Part shown: in pieces, positions 9,352-18,314 of the stretch
Numbering within the stretch: position 1 is the first letter of the stretch
Layout of the letters: the number at the start of each line of letters is the position of its first letter
NCBI GenBank assembly: GCA_002336805.1
Contig: DDEZ01000002.1
Location: 62,001 to 126,000, forward strand
Direction of reading: 5' to 3'
DNA length: 64,000 bases
Source: Bacteroidetes bacterium UBA1941
Lineage (GTDB): Bacteria > Bacteroidota > Bacteroidia > Chitinophagales > LD1
The notes under the pieces: model-generated
The model's database searches: none
What the model was told of the DNA's origin: nothing
The model's input: the letters and a program-made list of their open reading frames with translations, nothing else
Position numbers and translations under genes: made by a program

Positions 9352-10788
9352 TTATTTGATGCCGAGGGCTTTGTCCAGGTCTGCGCGGGATTCGAGTACC
9401 GTCCGTACAGCATTGTAATACCTTATCTGGTTAGTGGTTTGGTCTGATTGTGTCTGCATGAGCTCAAAGCTGGAAGAAACCCCCTCCTTAAATTTGATGC
9501 TGCTCTTGGTAAAGATCTTATTATTCAACTCCATGCTCCGGCGGGCATTTTCTTCTTCTATCAGATTGGTCTGATAGGTAGTGCGCGCAGCCTCTACCTG
9601 CAGGGATGATTGATTGCGAAAATTATCAAGGTCGTTCTTTGCTTTTTGCAGTTCGATCTTCGCTTGTTTTACAGATGCCTCTTTCTGGCCACCATCGTAG
9701 ATAGGCACCTTGATCGTAAAGCCGACATAGCTCTGCATAAACCAATTGCTACCAGTGGTGCCATCAGAATAATGCTGCCTTTCAAAGAAATTCTTGACTT
9801 GATTGACCTGTGAGCCACCTCCGAAATTTCCAAAACCATATATGGATGGGTAGTAACCGGCCTTGCGCTGCCTGCGGTCGTAGTCTTTGAGTTTGATAGC
9901 AGTCTGTAGCAGATCAGACTCTATGCGCTGAGATGGATCAAAGCTAGCCGGTAAATCTGATGAAAGCTGCTTGCGTAAAGTTTCTACATCATCTGTCAAA
10001 GCGATCTTATCTGTGATCTGCAGGCCCATGTAGTATTTCAGTGCGGAAAGACTCAGATTGTAGAGGTTGCGTGTATTATTGATCTGGCTCTTCAGATTAC
10101 TTTGGCCGAGCTCGATCCTATTCACATCCAGCTCTTCGATCAGGCCGGCTTTGTAGGTCTCGCGCGTATCGTCTACCAGCTTATTCACGATGGCCAGATT
10201 TGAGTCCAGGTTGCGCAGGATTTCCCGGGCCGCCTGCACATCTGCGTAGCTCTTGATTATGCTATACTTTACATCTTGTTCTGTCAGCGCGGTAGTGAGC
10301 TGAGAGACTTTCAAAAGAGACTTGAATGTCTGAATGCCTACAAAAAAGCGAGTATCATATACCAGCTGGTTGAGGTTGACGCCCGTAGAAACGTTATTCT
10401 TCAATACAAAGTATAGATCCTTTGGCATATCGAGCTTGAATGGGACATACGTTCCTGTCTGGGCGTTTGTGACCGCATCTAAAACAGGGAGTCTTTGCAA
10501 ACCACTTGGAAAAAGATTGCCAAAGGTAGCTGTAAATGCAGGGCTGGTAGGGCGTATAATGTAATATGTATAATCAAAATTTGCATTGATCTGCGGCAGA
10601 CCGTTTGAAAGCAACTCATGATTCCGGGCTTTAGCCTGCTGCTCACTCAGCTTTGCATTCTTGGCTGAGATGTTATTCTGCACGCCATACTCTATAGCTT
10701 GCTTTAGAGAGAAGGTGCGGAAACTTTCGTTCTGCGCCTGTGCAGCGAGGCTGGCCAGCAGCGTGAAAAGGATAAATACTTTTTTCAT
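9352..10788 (-). CDS. TolC-family outer-membrane efflux channel
   Basis: A 478-residue outer-membrane efflux protein. The signal peptide is MKKVFILFTLLASLAAQAQ. The body has the two long alpha-helical repeats of the OEP family, seen in FSLKQAIEYGVQNNISAKNA near the start and VKQAKIELQKAKNDLDNFRN near residue 385. The protein ends in KALGIK. It forms the exit duct of the tripartite pump. Its ATG at 10788 overlaps the TetR stop as ATGA, so translation of regulator and channel is coupled. Confidence 0.92.
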   Translation of the reverse strand: MKKVFILFTLLASLAAQAQNESFRTFSLKQAIEYGVQNNISAKNAKLSEQQAKARNHELLSNGLPQINANFDYTYYIIRPTSPAFTATFGNLFPSGLQRLPVLDAVTNAQTGTYVPFKLDMPKDLYFVLKNNVSTGVNLNQLVYDTRFFVGIQTFKSLLKVSQLTTALTEQDVKYSIIKSYADVQAAREILRNLDSNLAIVNKLVDDTRETYKAGLIEELDVNRIELGQSNLKSQINNTRNLYNLSLSALKYYMGLQITDKIALTDDVETLRKQLSSDLPASFDPSQRIESDLLQTAIKLKDYDRRQRKAGYYPSIYGFGNFGGGSQVNQVKNFFERQHYSDGTTGSNWFMQSYVGFTIKVPIYDGGQKEASVKQAKIELQKAKNDLDNFRNQSSLQVEAARTTYQTNLIEEENARRSMELNNKIFTKSSIKFKEGVSSSFELMQTQSDQTTNQIRYYNAVRTVLESRADLDKALGIK

Positions 10789-11402
10789 TCTTCTATCAGT
10801 TTGAGGAGTTTGCCCTGCCTGAGCACCTTCTGGCCCTTCTCTGTCAGTATGCCTGCCAGGTGGTAGTTTACAAACTCCATATACAGTGTATAAAAATGGT
10901 AGCGCCGTGACGGAAACCGCTGCTGATCTATGAGTATGTCGAGTGCATACACGTAAATGCGTGCCACGATCTCAGGGTTCATATCATCGCGGTAGAGGCC
11001 CTCCCTGATGCCTCTTTCGAGGTTTTTCAGGATATGCTGCAGGGATACTTTCTCGCGATACTCGTTGAATAAGGCGTATGAATCAGGGTAATATTTTTGA
11101 AGCTCGGCAAAAACGGACGCGTTGAAGGTCTGCAGCTCCCTGCTCATATAGGTGAGCATACGTACATTCTCCTCCAAGGCATTTTGGGCATTTTTGCTCA
11201 CCTCCTCTATCACAGTCACCTCCCGGTCCAGATAGGATTGCATCACCTTTTTCACCAGGTCGGATTTATTTTGCACGTACTGGTAGATGGTCTTCTTAGA
11301 CATCCCCAGCTCACGTGCTATATCATCCATGGTGAGGTTTTTGACCCCATACCTCAGGAAGAGCTCTGTGCATTTAGCTATGATGGTATTTCTCGTGCCC
11401 AT
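10785..11402 (-). CDS. TetR/AcrR-family transcriptional regulator of the efflux operon
   Basis: A 205-residue regulator starting at the ATG at 11402. The N-terminal helix-turn-helix is standard: IIAKCTELFLRYGVKNLTMD, then DIARELGMSKKTIYQYVQNK. The remainder is a helical ligand-binding domain of the usual variable type. It is the first gene of the tetR-tolC-adaptor-RND operon and overlaps tolC by four bases. A 28-base inverted repeat covering the -33 box of its own promoter points to autorepression of the whole operon; that is inferred from position. The inducing ligand is unknown. Confidence 0.9.
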   Translation of the reverse strand: MGTRNTIIAKCTELFLRYGVKNLTMDDIARELGMSKKTIYQYVQNKSDLVKKVMQSYLDREVTVIEEVSKNAQNALEENVRMLTYMSRELQTFNASVFAELQKYYPDSYALFNEYREKVSLQHILKNLERGIREGLYRDDMNPEIVARIYVYALDILIDQQRFPSRRYHFYTLYMEFVNYHLAGILTEKGQKVLRQGKLLKLIEE

Positions 11403-11419
11403 TTTGTGGATAGCGGGTG

Positions 11420-11451
11420 CAAAAGTAGGGAGCAAAAACGAGGGAAACAAA
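11420..11451 (-). promoter_or_regulatory. Bacteroidota-type promoter of the efflux operon
   Basis: On the minus strand, TTTG (11451-11448) is followed by 20 bases and then TACTTTTG (11427-11420). This matches the TTTG-N19/21-TAnnTTTG pattern of Bacteroidota sigma factors. It gives a very short leader before the ATG at 11402. Confidence 0.75.
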
Positions 11452-11470
11452 TATTCTGAAAAATGTTTCC
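11443..11470. promoter_or_regulatory. Candidate TetR operator overlapping the -33 element
   Basis: Perfect 7-base arms GGAAACA (11443-11449) and TGTTTCC (11464-11470) separated by 14 bases, giving a 28-base dyad. Its left arm shares bases with the -33 TTTG. A protein bound here would block the promoter. Assignment to the adjacent TetR is by position only. Confidence 0.65.
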
Positions 11471-11597
11471 TTAGTTTCCTGTGCGGACAGGCCTAAAATG
11501 TGGTTGAAACGTAGGTATAGCCTGATTGGGCATTTTTTCGAAATGCATCACATTAGCATCAGATTAAATGTGATAATGACAAATGAGTAAATGCGGG

Positions 11598-12371
11598 TTA
11601 GTTGCCTAGTTTCACATGTACGGGACAATGATCTGAGTGTACGGCATCTTGATAGATACTCGCAGATAGCACCTTGTCTTTCAGGTTCTTAGTCACAGAG
11701 ATATAGTCTATTCGCCAGCCTTTGTTGTTGGCCCGGGAGTTGGCCCTATAGCTCCACCAGGAGTACTGATGCGGGTCCGTGCAGATGTGCCGAAAAGTGT
11801 CTACAAAGCCCGACTCGAAAAACTTGCTCATCCAGGCGCGTTCTTCAGGCTTAAATCCAGAAGTATCTTTATTAGAGACTGGATTATGTATGTCTATCTC
11901 GGTGTGAGCGATGTTATAGTCTCCGCAGATCACGATCTTGGGACGGGTTTTCTGCAGGTCATGGATATAGTCAAAGAAATCATCGAGGTATTTCATCTTG
12001 ACCGACTGGCGCTCGTCTCCGGTAGTACCACTGGGAAAGTATGCACTCATGATACTCAGGTCGCCTATATCTATGCGGATATTGCGCCCCTCGTCATCAT
12101 AGGCTTTGATACCACAGCCTTTCACTACAGCATCCGGCTGTATGCGCGTCAGGATAGCTACGCCGCTGTAGCCCTTTTTGACAGCCGGAAAGGTATAGCT
12201 CTCATAGCCCAGCTGGCGAAACACGGATGTGTCAAATGCATCATCATCAGCCTTGATCTCCTGCAGGCAGAGCACATCGCAGGGGTGCTCCCGCAGCCAG
12301 TCCAGCAGGCCGTTTTTGATCGCAGCGCGTACGCCATTCACATTATAGGAGACGATATTGAGGTCTGGCAT
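11598..12371 (-). CDS. xth: Exodeoxyribonuclease III
   Basis: A 257-residue endonuclease/exonuclease/phosphatase-fold enzyme that cleaves DNA at abasic sites and trims 3' ends in base excision repair. Motifs in order: NIVSYNVNGVRAA (metal and DNA contacts), LCLQEIKADD (catalytic Glu), the ICGDYNIAHTEIDIHNP segment, and the C-terminal RIDYISVT and DAVHSDHCPVHVKL with the catalytic Asp-His pair. Length is normal. It sits upstream of the tetR promoter on the same strand and is divergent from the metallo-beta-lactamase-fold gene, with a 62-base gap. Confidence 0.95.
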   Translation of the reverse strand: MPDLNIVSYNVNGVRAAIKNGLLDWLREHPCDVLCLQEIKADDDAFDTSVFRQLGYESYTFPAVKKGYSGVAILTRIQPDAVVKGCGIKAYDDEGRNIRIDIGDLSIMSAYFPSGTTGDERQSVKMKYLDDFFDYIHDLQKTRPKIVICGDYNIAHTEIDIHNPVSNKDTSGFKPEERAWMSKFFESGFVDTFRHICTDPHQYSWWSYRANSRANNKGWRIDYISVTKNLKDKVLSASIYQDAVHSDHCPVHVKLGN

Positions 12372-12433
12372 TGTTATGTATTAAACTACTGTAAGGATAA
12401 ATATTTTCGCGGTATATCCGTCCCTAGCTAGAT

Positions 12434-13429
12434 ATGGCCGACATCACATACATAAAAAACGAAACCCTCCCGGTGATACTGGAAGGCTGGCAGGGAAACC
12501 CCACCAGCGGCAAACGCTTCTTTGATCCGCAGAAAAGATTTAGCGGCTCCTTCTCTAAGGTGCTGAAGTGGCAGACCTCTGCCAGGCCCAAGGCCGCAGA
12601 AAAGAAAGCAGACACCTGGCGCGTAAACGTGGTCAAGGACAAGAAGTTTCTGGCGTCTAAGGAAGATTGTATTGTTTGGCTGGGCCACGCCAGTTTCTAT
12701 ATCCGTATCAATGGTGTACAGATCATCACTGATCCTGTGTTCTATACTTTGGGAGGCTTTGTGAAAAGGTATAGCGAGCTGCCGTGTGCAGTGAGCGATT
12801 TTCGCGATATAGACTATGTACTGCTCTCTCACGGACACCGTGACCACTGTGACCGTCGTAGCCTGCGCGAGCTGTATACAAACAATAAATTTGAGCTCCT
12901 GACAGGATTGAATATCGGAAAGCTCGTGTCCGGATGGCTCCCGGGGCTGAAATATCAGGAGGCGGGATGGTATCAGCCATATGCCGATCTCAAAGGAGGG
13001 CTGATGGTGACCTACCTCCCTGCACAGCACTGGAGCAACCGATATCCGTGGGATCTCAATGAGACGCTGTGGGGCTCTATGATGATAGAGGGCGATAAGA
13101 CCATATTCTTTGGTGGTGACTCTGGTTACTGTGATTATCCGGGCCAGATACAAGGCCTGTTTCCCTCTATAGACTATGCTATGATAGGTGTAGGTGCCTA
13201 TACTCCTGACTTTATGATGCAGGACGTGCATACGAGCCCGTGGGAGGCGCTACAGGTGATAAAAGACTTGGGCGCCAGGTCTTTTATCCCGATGCATTAC
13301 GGCACGTATGACCTGGCCGATGAGCCCATGGGAGAGCCATTCAGACTGCTCAATCAGTATAAACATGACGAAGGTCACAAGGTCGCGATCGAAATACTAG
13401 ACATAGGTGTTTCCTTATCCATATTTTGA
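12434..13429 (+). CDS. Metallo-beta-lactamase-fold hydrolase (UlaG/NAPE-PLD-like)
   Basis: A 331-residue MBL-fold metallohydrolase. The metal motif is SHGHRDHCDRRSL (HxHxDH), preceded by WLGHASFYIRINGVQIITDP, a strand pattern typical of the UlaG and NAPE-PLD groups. Further ligands lie in PAQHWSNR, FGGDSGYCD and PMHYGTYD. In this group members hydrolyse lactones or phosphodiesters such as N-acyl phospholipids. The long N-terminal extension before the first motif and the WSNR segment favour the NAPE-PLD-like branch. No signal peptide is present, so it is cytoplasmic. The substrate is not determined by sequence. Confidence 0.85.
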   Translation: MADITYIKNETLPVILEGWQGNPTSGKRFFDPQKRFSGSFSKVLKWQTSARPKAAEKKADTWRVNVVKDKKFLASKEDCIVWLGHASFYIRINGVQIITDPVFYTLGGFVKRYSELPCAVSDFRDIDYVLLSHGHRDHCDRRSLRELYTNNKFELLTGLNIGKLVSGWLPGLKYQEAGWYQPYADLKGGLMVTYLPAQHWSNRYPWDLNETLWGSMMIEGDKTIFFGGDSGYCDYPGQIQGLFPSIDYAMIGVGAYTPDFMMQDVHTSPWEALQVIKDLGARSFIPMHYGTYDLADEPMGEPFRLLNQYKHDEGHKVAIEILDIGVSLSIF

Positions 13430-13502
13430 CAAAAAATGTTGATAATCACTAGGTTTTAACGGGAGAGGAATATATTTTTACTCACCCCATTTATCATGCC
13501 TC

Positions 13503-13679
13503 ATGTCAGTAACTAAGATTCAACCAGCCAAGATCCGGGCCATCCATAGCTGTCCTAAGTGCGGAGAAGATCTCACCCGCATCAGCAAATCTACAATAGA
13601 TAGAGTGGTAGATGTCCTGGTACCGATAGGACGTTATAAATGCTATCGCTGCCTGCGTGAGTTTACACGTATACTCTAG
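13503..13679 (+). CDS. Small zinc-ribbon protein, 58 residues
   Basis: A short open frame between the MBL-fold gene and ybeY, read from the ATG at 13503 to the TAG at 13677-13679. It encodes 58 residues with two knuckles, CPKCGEDL (from residue 17) and CYRCLREF (from about 47), spaced as in rubredoxin-like or zinc-ribbon folds. It is basic (IRAIHS, RVVDVLVPIGRYK), which could fit nucleic-acid binding. The nearby ATG at 13496 opens a frame that stops after six codons. The stop lies immediately beside the convergent ybeY stop. Paired cysteines support a real gene; the function is unknown. Confidence 0.7.
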   Translation: MSVTKIQPAKIRAIHSCPKCGEDLTRISKSTIDRVVDVLVPIGRYKCYRCLREFTRIL

Positions 13680-14108
13680 TTATAGAGTCCGGTCAAACAA
13701 GCGGAGCCATTCTTCCTCTTTGCCCCTCATTTGTTTTTCCTGTGCTTTCGTTTTGTCTTTATAGCCTGCCAGGTGCAGTGCCCCGTGAAATATCACACGT
13801 AGTAGCTCCTCCTGCTCCGTGGCTTTGTGCCGCTTTGCATTGTCCGCCACGCGGTCTATACTGATGTAAATCTCAGACGCTACACTGCTATCATTTTCAC
13901 TGAGGGGGAAGGTAATAATATCGGTATAGTAGTCATGCTGCAGGAAGCTCCTGTTGATGCCCAGCAGGTATTCATCAGAGCAAAACACATATGTAGCAGA
14001 GAGTTTCTTGCCACACTCCTGGAGGAATGTATCGGCTATAAATTTCTTGAGAACAGTCTTGTTCTTCAGCTTAAACGATATGTCTGCATTGTGAAACGAG
14101 ATGGCCAT
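13680..14108 (-). CDS. ybeY: Endoribonuclease YbeY (16S rRNA maturation)
   Basis: A 142-residue UPF0054 metalloprotein that takes part in 16S rRNA 3'-end processing and ribosome quality control. The family motif reads HGALHLAGYKDK: His108 and His112 are the first two zinc ligands. The usual third ligand of the H-G-x-L-H-L-x-G-Y-D-H motif falls on Asp118 here. I recall this YKDK form from other Bacteroidota, so it is probably a lineage variant rather than a defect. The central TDIITFPLSE segment is also typical. It follows the ATPase gene after seven bases and is likely co-transcribed with it. Confidence 0.9.
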   Translation of the reverse strand: MAISFHNADISFKLKNKTVLKKFIADTFLQECGKKLSATYVFCSDEYLLGINRSFLQHDYYTDIITFPLSENDSSVASEIYISIDRVADNAKRHKATEQEELLRVIFHGALHLAGYKDKTKAQEKQMRGKEEEWLRLFDRTL

Positions 14109-14115
14109 GATCTGA

Positions 14116-14529
14116 TCAGATCCTGAACTTCATCTCTACAGTAGAGCCATTGCCCGAGAAAACGACGAGATCTGCGAGCTGCATCATCAGAAACACACCA
14201 CGCCCGCAAGGCTTGTCTATGTTTTCCGGAGCTGTAGGATCTGCGAGATTATTGTAGTCAAAGCCTTTGCCCTGATCCTTTACGGTGAAGGTCAGATTTT
14301 TGCCACGCTCATCAGGAGTCACAGATATCTCTACTGTCTTAGATGGATCGCATCCATTGCCGTGGATGATCGCATTATTTGCGGCCTCCGTGAGGGAGAT
14401 CAGTATATTGCCAAATGCATCATCAGCGACATTATATTTTTCGCGCACCTCCTCTATGAAGGATTCTACCTGCGCGATATTCAGTGGGTCAGATGTGATC
14501 GTAATGGTTTCCAAAATTGCGATATTCAT
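14116..14529 (-). CDS. Serine/threonine-kinase-like ATPase (RsbW/SpoIIAB type, HATPase_c_2)
   Basis: A 137-residue GHKL-fold ATP-binding protein. The N box is LTEAANNAIIHGN (Asn51/Asn52), the G1 box is DQGKGFD and the G2 box is GRGVFLM. This single-domain form matches anti-sigma-factor kinases of the RsbW/SpoIIAB class, which bind a sigma factor or phosphorylate an STAS-domain antagonist. Neither an STAS protein nor a sigma factor is adjacent, so its partner is elsewhere or unknown. It lies upstream of ybeY on the same strand with a 7-base gap, so it is probably expressed with it. Confidence 0.85.
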   Translation of the reverse strand: MNIAILETITITSDPLNIAQVESFIEEVREKYNVADDAFGNILISLTEAANNAIIHGNGCDPSKTVEISVTPDERGKNLTFTVKDQGKGFDYNNLADPTAPENIDKPCGRGVFLMMQLADLVVFSGNGSTVEMKFRI

Positions 14530-14600
14530 ACAAATATATAATTGCCCCCGCGTTTAACAAATAATTGTGGACAATGGCTTGTTAAAAGCCACACCAGCAT

Positions 14601-17600
14601 CTAGTTGCTACCTGCTATGGTTTTAAAATACTTCTCGGCAAGGGTTTTATAGTAGGGTTTCAGAGCTGGTGGTACCGTCTTATACCAGTCCACCTCGACC
14701 TGTTTCTGCTTCAGATACTCCTCCAGTGATGGTGGCATCTTGCGCTCCTGGTCTTTGCCGGTGTTGGATTCGCGTTCGGGTTTCTCTCCGCGCTCCTTAT
14801 CAGCCTTCTCTGCTTCGAGCAGGCGGGTCAGGATCTCCTGCTGCCGGCGCTGCATCTCCGTAGTGATACGTTTATTGACCAAATCTGTTTCATTTTGCTC
14901 CATCTGCTGTATGGCCTGATCGAGCCCCTTGAGGCCGCCCTTGCCCGCTTTCTTCTCTTCAGCATTCAGGCGCTCCAGCTCGCGGCGCATCTGTGCCTGC
15001 TGCGCAGCCATCTCTGCAAATTGCTTGCTCATACCATTCTGACCCTGCTGACCTCCGGGCTTCTCCCCCGGTTTTTGCCCCTCGCCTTTTTTCATTTGCT
15101 CTGCCAGTTGTGATATCTTGTCACTCAGCTGTTTCTGCATCTTAGACATGTTAGGCAGGCCATTGCCGGGTTTTTTGCACTTAGAGCACATGCGGGGGGT
15201 GCCATCTTTAGGATTGCTCTGAGACTCCTGCTGCTGCATATCCTGCTGGGTCTCACTGAGCATGAGGGCCAGGTTGTTATATCCTGTCATCACATACTGC
15301 TGGTCGCCGGCGGCTTTGAAGGTATTGCGGTCTTCCATCTCCGCTATAGACTTTCCCAGATATTTATTGATGTCCGTCATCTGCTTGGTCACAAATGACT
15401 CTATGCGAAACACCCTCTTGGCCAGTGCATAGAGACTGTCCTCTACCATCACAGAGTTCTCCTTGATGCGCTGTTGCTCTTTCATCATATCTACGTACTT
15501 CGGCGTATTGATATTGATCGTCTTGAGCTGGCCCATCAGCCGCTCCTGGTCAAAGGAGAGCGACAGGATATTCTTGAGAAGCTGGCGCAGGGCAGCCATA
15601 TCCTCAGACTCCTCCTCCTGCTCCATGCTTTGTTTCATCTTTGCCATCTTTTTGGCTGCCTCTTTCATATTGCCAGCCGCAGACTTCTGACTCTTAGATG
15701 CTTTTGAGTTTTGATTTTGAGACATGTTTTGCTCGGCATCCTGCTGGTCCTGCTCGGCCTGATTCATATCCTGCTCGGCGCCCTTCATGTCTTCGCTGTT
15801 CTTGGTTTCTTCATTGAGCTTTTTCAGCTCAGCCATTTCTTTTTGGGCATCTTTTGTGTCCTGGCTCAGTTTGTCCTGCTTGGCTTTGAGGTCTTCTTTT
15901 TTGCTGTCTGCGCTTTTGCCGTCTTTGTTATCTTTTCCGTCCTTATTTTCTGCCTTCTGGTCTTTACCCTTTTGATCTTCTTTTTTATCTCCAGCCTTGT
16001 CGTTCTTCTTATCTGTCTCTGCCGCTAGCTTTTCCTGGTCTGCGGCCAGCTTCTCCAGCTTGGCTATCTGCTCCTGTAGCTTCTGGTCAAACTCCAGCTT
16101 CTTGAAAAGCTCCAGCATACGGTCTAGTTCTTTCTCTATCTTTTCATTGTTAGCTTTCATGTCTTCCATCTTGTCGATGGCGTCTTTCTTCGTCATTTCA
16201 TCGAGCATCTTTTCCAGCTTCTCCATGAGCTTTTTCATCTCATCGTTCATCACGTTATTGGCCAGGTCTTGCAGCTGCTTTTGTTTTTCCCTGATGCTTT
16301 CGTCCAGCTCCTTGTACTCGTTTTGCTTCTCTGTGTTTTTGCTAAACTTATCTTTCATCTCTGACAGCTCTTTCTGCAGGTCCTTTTGCTTCTGCATCAT
16401 ATCCGCCATATTCTTCTTGTCGTCCCAGTTCAGGTTCTTTTTATCCATCATTTTGTCCTGCATGTCCTGGAGTTTGTTCTTCAGGTCATGGGCATCCTTC
16501 ATGGTCTGCTTGATATCATCTTTGATCTCTTTATTGTCCTGAGCCAGCTGCTTGTCTATCTCCTTCATGGTCGGCATGTCAAATTTCATCAGCGCCGATT
16601 TCATTGACTTGCTACCGTGTATACCATCATTATCCCACACCTCAAAGTAGTAGCTCATCCTGTCTCCGGGCTTGATACCCAGCTCAGCCATATTCCAGTA
16701 GTAGTTAAACCGGGATGCTGCACCTGCTGTGAATGGTACATCTACAGCTTTTGACACATCTCCTGCACCGGAGTCGGCACGCTCTATCTGATAGGTGAAG
16801 GTGAGCCTACGCAGGCCATAGTCATCAGATACATCTCCGAGGTAGTAGAAGTAGTGGTCATTAGCCGAGTCGCGGTTTTCCTGCACATTGATCACAGGAT
16901 AGAGGTCTGGTACCACAGTCAGTGAGTAGAATACGGAGTCTGCGTTTTTTACCTCTGCGTTAGAAACCTTGATGCCATAGCTGCCTCCCTGTAGCGCAGT
17001 CCTGGAGAAGGTAAACAGGCCATCACCGGCGCGCTTGGTAGGATAGAGGCTATCGCCCAGTTTAAAAGTGATATCCTCTGTATTGCGCGCATCAAAACGC
17101 CACACCAGCCTGGTGCCATATGGCACGGTCAGGTCGCCTACGTTTTTGATCTTCTCATTCTGTTTGCCCGTATAGGCCGGGTACTCAGCTGCGATCTCAA
17201 AGCCTGAGACCACAGGCTTGGCTGTCACTGTCAGCGCAAACTCTTTAGACTTAAATCCATTTGCACTGAGATGAAACGGAGTTGTCTTCTGCACATTCAC
17301 AAACTCGTGAACAAAGAGGTTCTTCTCTTTCTGACGTAGCTTGAATATGCCGCTTTCTGTCTCCAGGTACATTTCGCTCGGCTGTGCATCGCCACTGGTC
17401 GTGACCTCCAGGTCATAGTTGTCAAACTGTAGGGCCGTGAGATTTTTATTCTTTACTACAAAATGGAACGGCGCCTCTTTTTCAAACGTGGTATCGTTGT
17501 GATAGAGTCGCTGAGTGCCTTGCTTGATGATATTAGGTGCGGCTATGATGATAAACAGGAATAGTAACACCGGTGGCACGAGAAACTTAGCATAGCGGCG

Positions 17601-18062
17601 GTTTTGACGTAGGTCTATCGCGTTTGTAAAAGTGATCGGCTTCAGCTCTGTGATCTTCTGATTGATACTTGCATTGACCAGCGAGTAGTCTTCGAGCGTA
17701 GCGAGCTTTTTGAGCTGTAGCACATTGAGCAGTTTATCCTTCACCTCCGCAAAGTGGCTACCGATGATGTTGGCGGCCTGCTCATGTGATATTACTTTGC
17801 CCAGGCGGTACTGATGCAGCAGTGGCAGCATGAGAAAACGGCCTACAAAGGCAAGTGATGAAAGGATAAAACCAAAGAATAGCACTTTGCGCAGGCTAGG
17901 TGAGAGATAGAGATAGTACTCCATCAGGTTGATGGCCAGGAAGAAGCCAAGCACATAGATCACAGAGAATATACCACCGCGGATCGCCTCGTTGGTGTAA
18001 TACTTTCGAATAAAGCGATCGAGATTCTCGATCAGGGATTGATATTGACGATTGATTTCCAC
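14601..18062 (-). CDS. DUF4175 family large membrane-anchored coiled-coil protein
   Basis: An 1153-residue protein starting with GTG at 18062. The N-terminus has two membrane segments (about residues 30-75) and a third near 155-175 (FLVPPVLLFLFIIIAA), followed by a beta-rich domain facing the periplasm. Residues of about 500-830 form long charged, Lys/Glu/Gln/Met-rich coiled coils. Near residue 957 there is a CSKCKK pair, followed by a Gln-rich C-terminal half. This layout is that of the Bacteroidota DUF4175 family, whose role is unknown. The isolated CxxC in such a protein is odd. It is divergent from the LpxD-like gene. Confidence 0.85.
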   Translation of the reverse strand: MEINRQYQSLIENLDRFIRKYYTNEAIRGGIFSVIYVLGFFLAINLMEYYLYLSPSLRKVLFFGFILSSLAFVGRFLMLPLLHQYRLGKVISHEQAANIIGSHFAEVKDKLLNVLQLKKLATLEDYSLVNASINQKITELKPITFTNAIDLRQNRRYAKFLVPPVLLFLFIIIAAPNIIKQGTQRLYHNDTTFEKEAPFHFVVKNKNLTALQFDNYDLEVTTSGDAQPSEMYLETESGIFKLRQKEKNLFVHEFVNVQKTTPFHLSANGFKSKEFALTVTAKPVVSGFEIAAEYPAYTGKQNEKIKNVGDLTVPYGTRLVWRFDARNTEDITFKLGDSLYPTKRAGDGLFTFSRTALQGGSYGIKVSNAEVKNADSVFYSLTVVPDLYPVINVQENRDSANDHYFYYLGDVSDDYGLRRLTFTYQIERADSGAGDVSKAVDVPFTAGAASRFNYYWNMAELGIKPGDRMSYYFEVWDNDGIHGSKSMKSALMKFDMPTMKEIDKQLAQDNKEIKDDIKQTMKDAHDLKNKLQDMQDKMMDKKNLNWDDKKNMADMMQKQKDLQKELSEMKDKFSKNTEKQNEYKELDESIREKQKQLQDLANNVMNDEMKKLMEKLEKMLDEMTKKDAIDKMEDMKANNEKIEKELDRMLELFKKLEFDQKLQEQIAKLEKLAADQEKLAAETDKKNDKAGDKKEDQKGKDQKAENKDGKDNKDGKSADSKKEDLKAKQDKLSQDTKDAQKEMAELKKLNEETKNSEDMKGAEQDMNQAEQDQQDAEQNMSQNQNSKASKSQKSAAGNMKEAAKKMAKMKQSMEQEEESEDMAALRQLLKNILSLSFDQERLMGQLKTININTPKYVDMMKEQQRIKENSVMVEDSLYALAKRVFRIESFVTKQMTDINKYLGKSIAEMEDRNTFKAAGDQQYVMTGYNNLALMLSETQQDMQQQESQSNPKDGTPRMCSKCKKPGNGLPNMSKMQKQLSDKISQLAEQMKKGEGQKPGEKPGGQQGQNGMSKQFAEMAAQQAQMRRELERLNAEEKKAGKGGLKGLDQAIQQMEQNETDLVNKRITTEMQRRQQEILTRLLEAEKADKERGEKPERESNTGKDQERKMPPSLEEYLKQKQVEVDWYKTVPPALKPYYKTLAEKYFKTIAGSN

Positions 18063-18314
18063 TATTCTGTTTTACTGCGGTGTCAAGACCTTGTATCTAT
18101 AACGGCAAAATGCCACGGCAAGACACACTACACCTCATAATTATAGCTCCGAATGTAGCGCAAAAAAAGACAGGTAGGTTGTTAAGCATTGTTACTGGAA
18201 TCCGCAGCCGCCTCCAGAGGTGTTTACCATTTAGTGCAGAGGCGAAATGTATGCTCACATGTGTCTGGACAGCTATGTCTTTCTGACTAAATTGCCCGCT
18301 ATTATCTGAGAAAC
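18063..18314. other. Divergent intergenic spacer
   Basis: Spacer between the DUF4175 gene and the LpxD-like gene. An open frame at 18080-18286 lacks a convincing start and homology-like features. I see no RNA gene or clear operator here. Confidence 0.5.

Noticed and set aside
18080..18286. 68-codon open frame between the DUF4175 and LpxD-like genes
   Set aside because: No proper start or motif; composition is that of a spacer.
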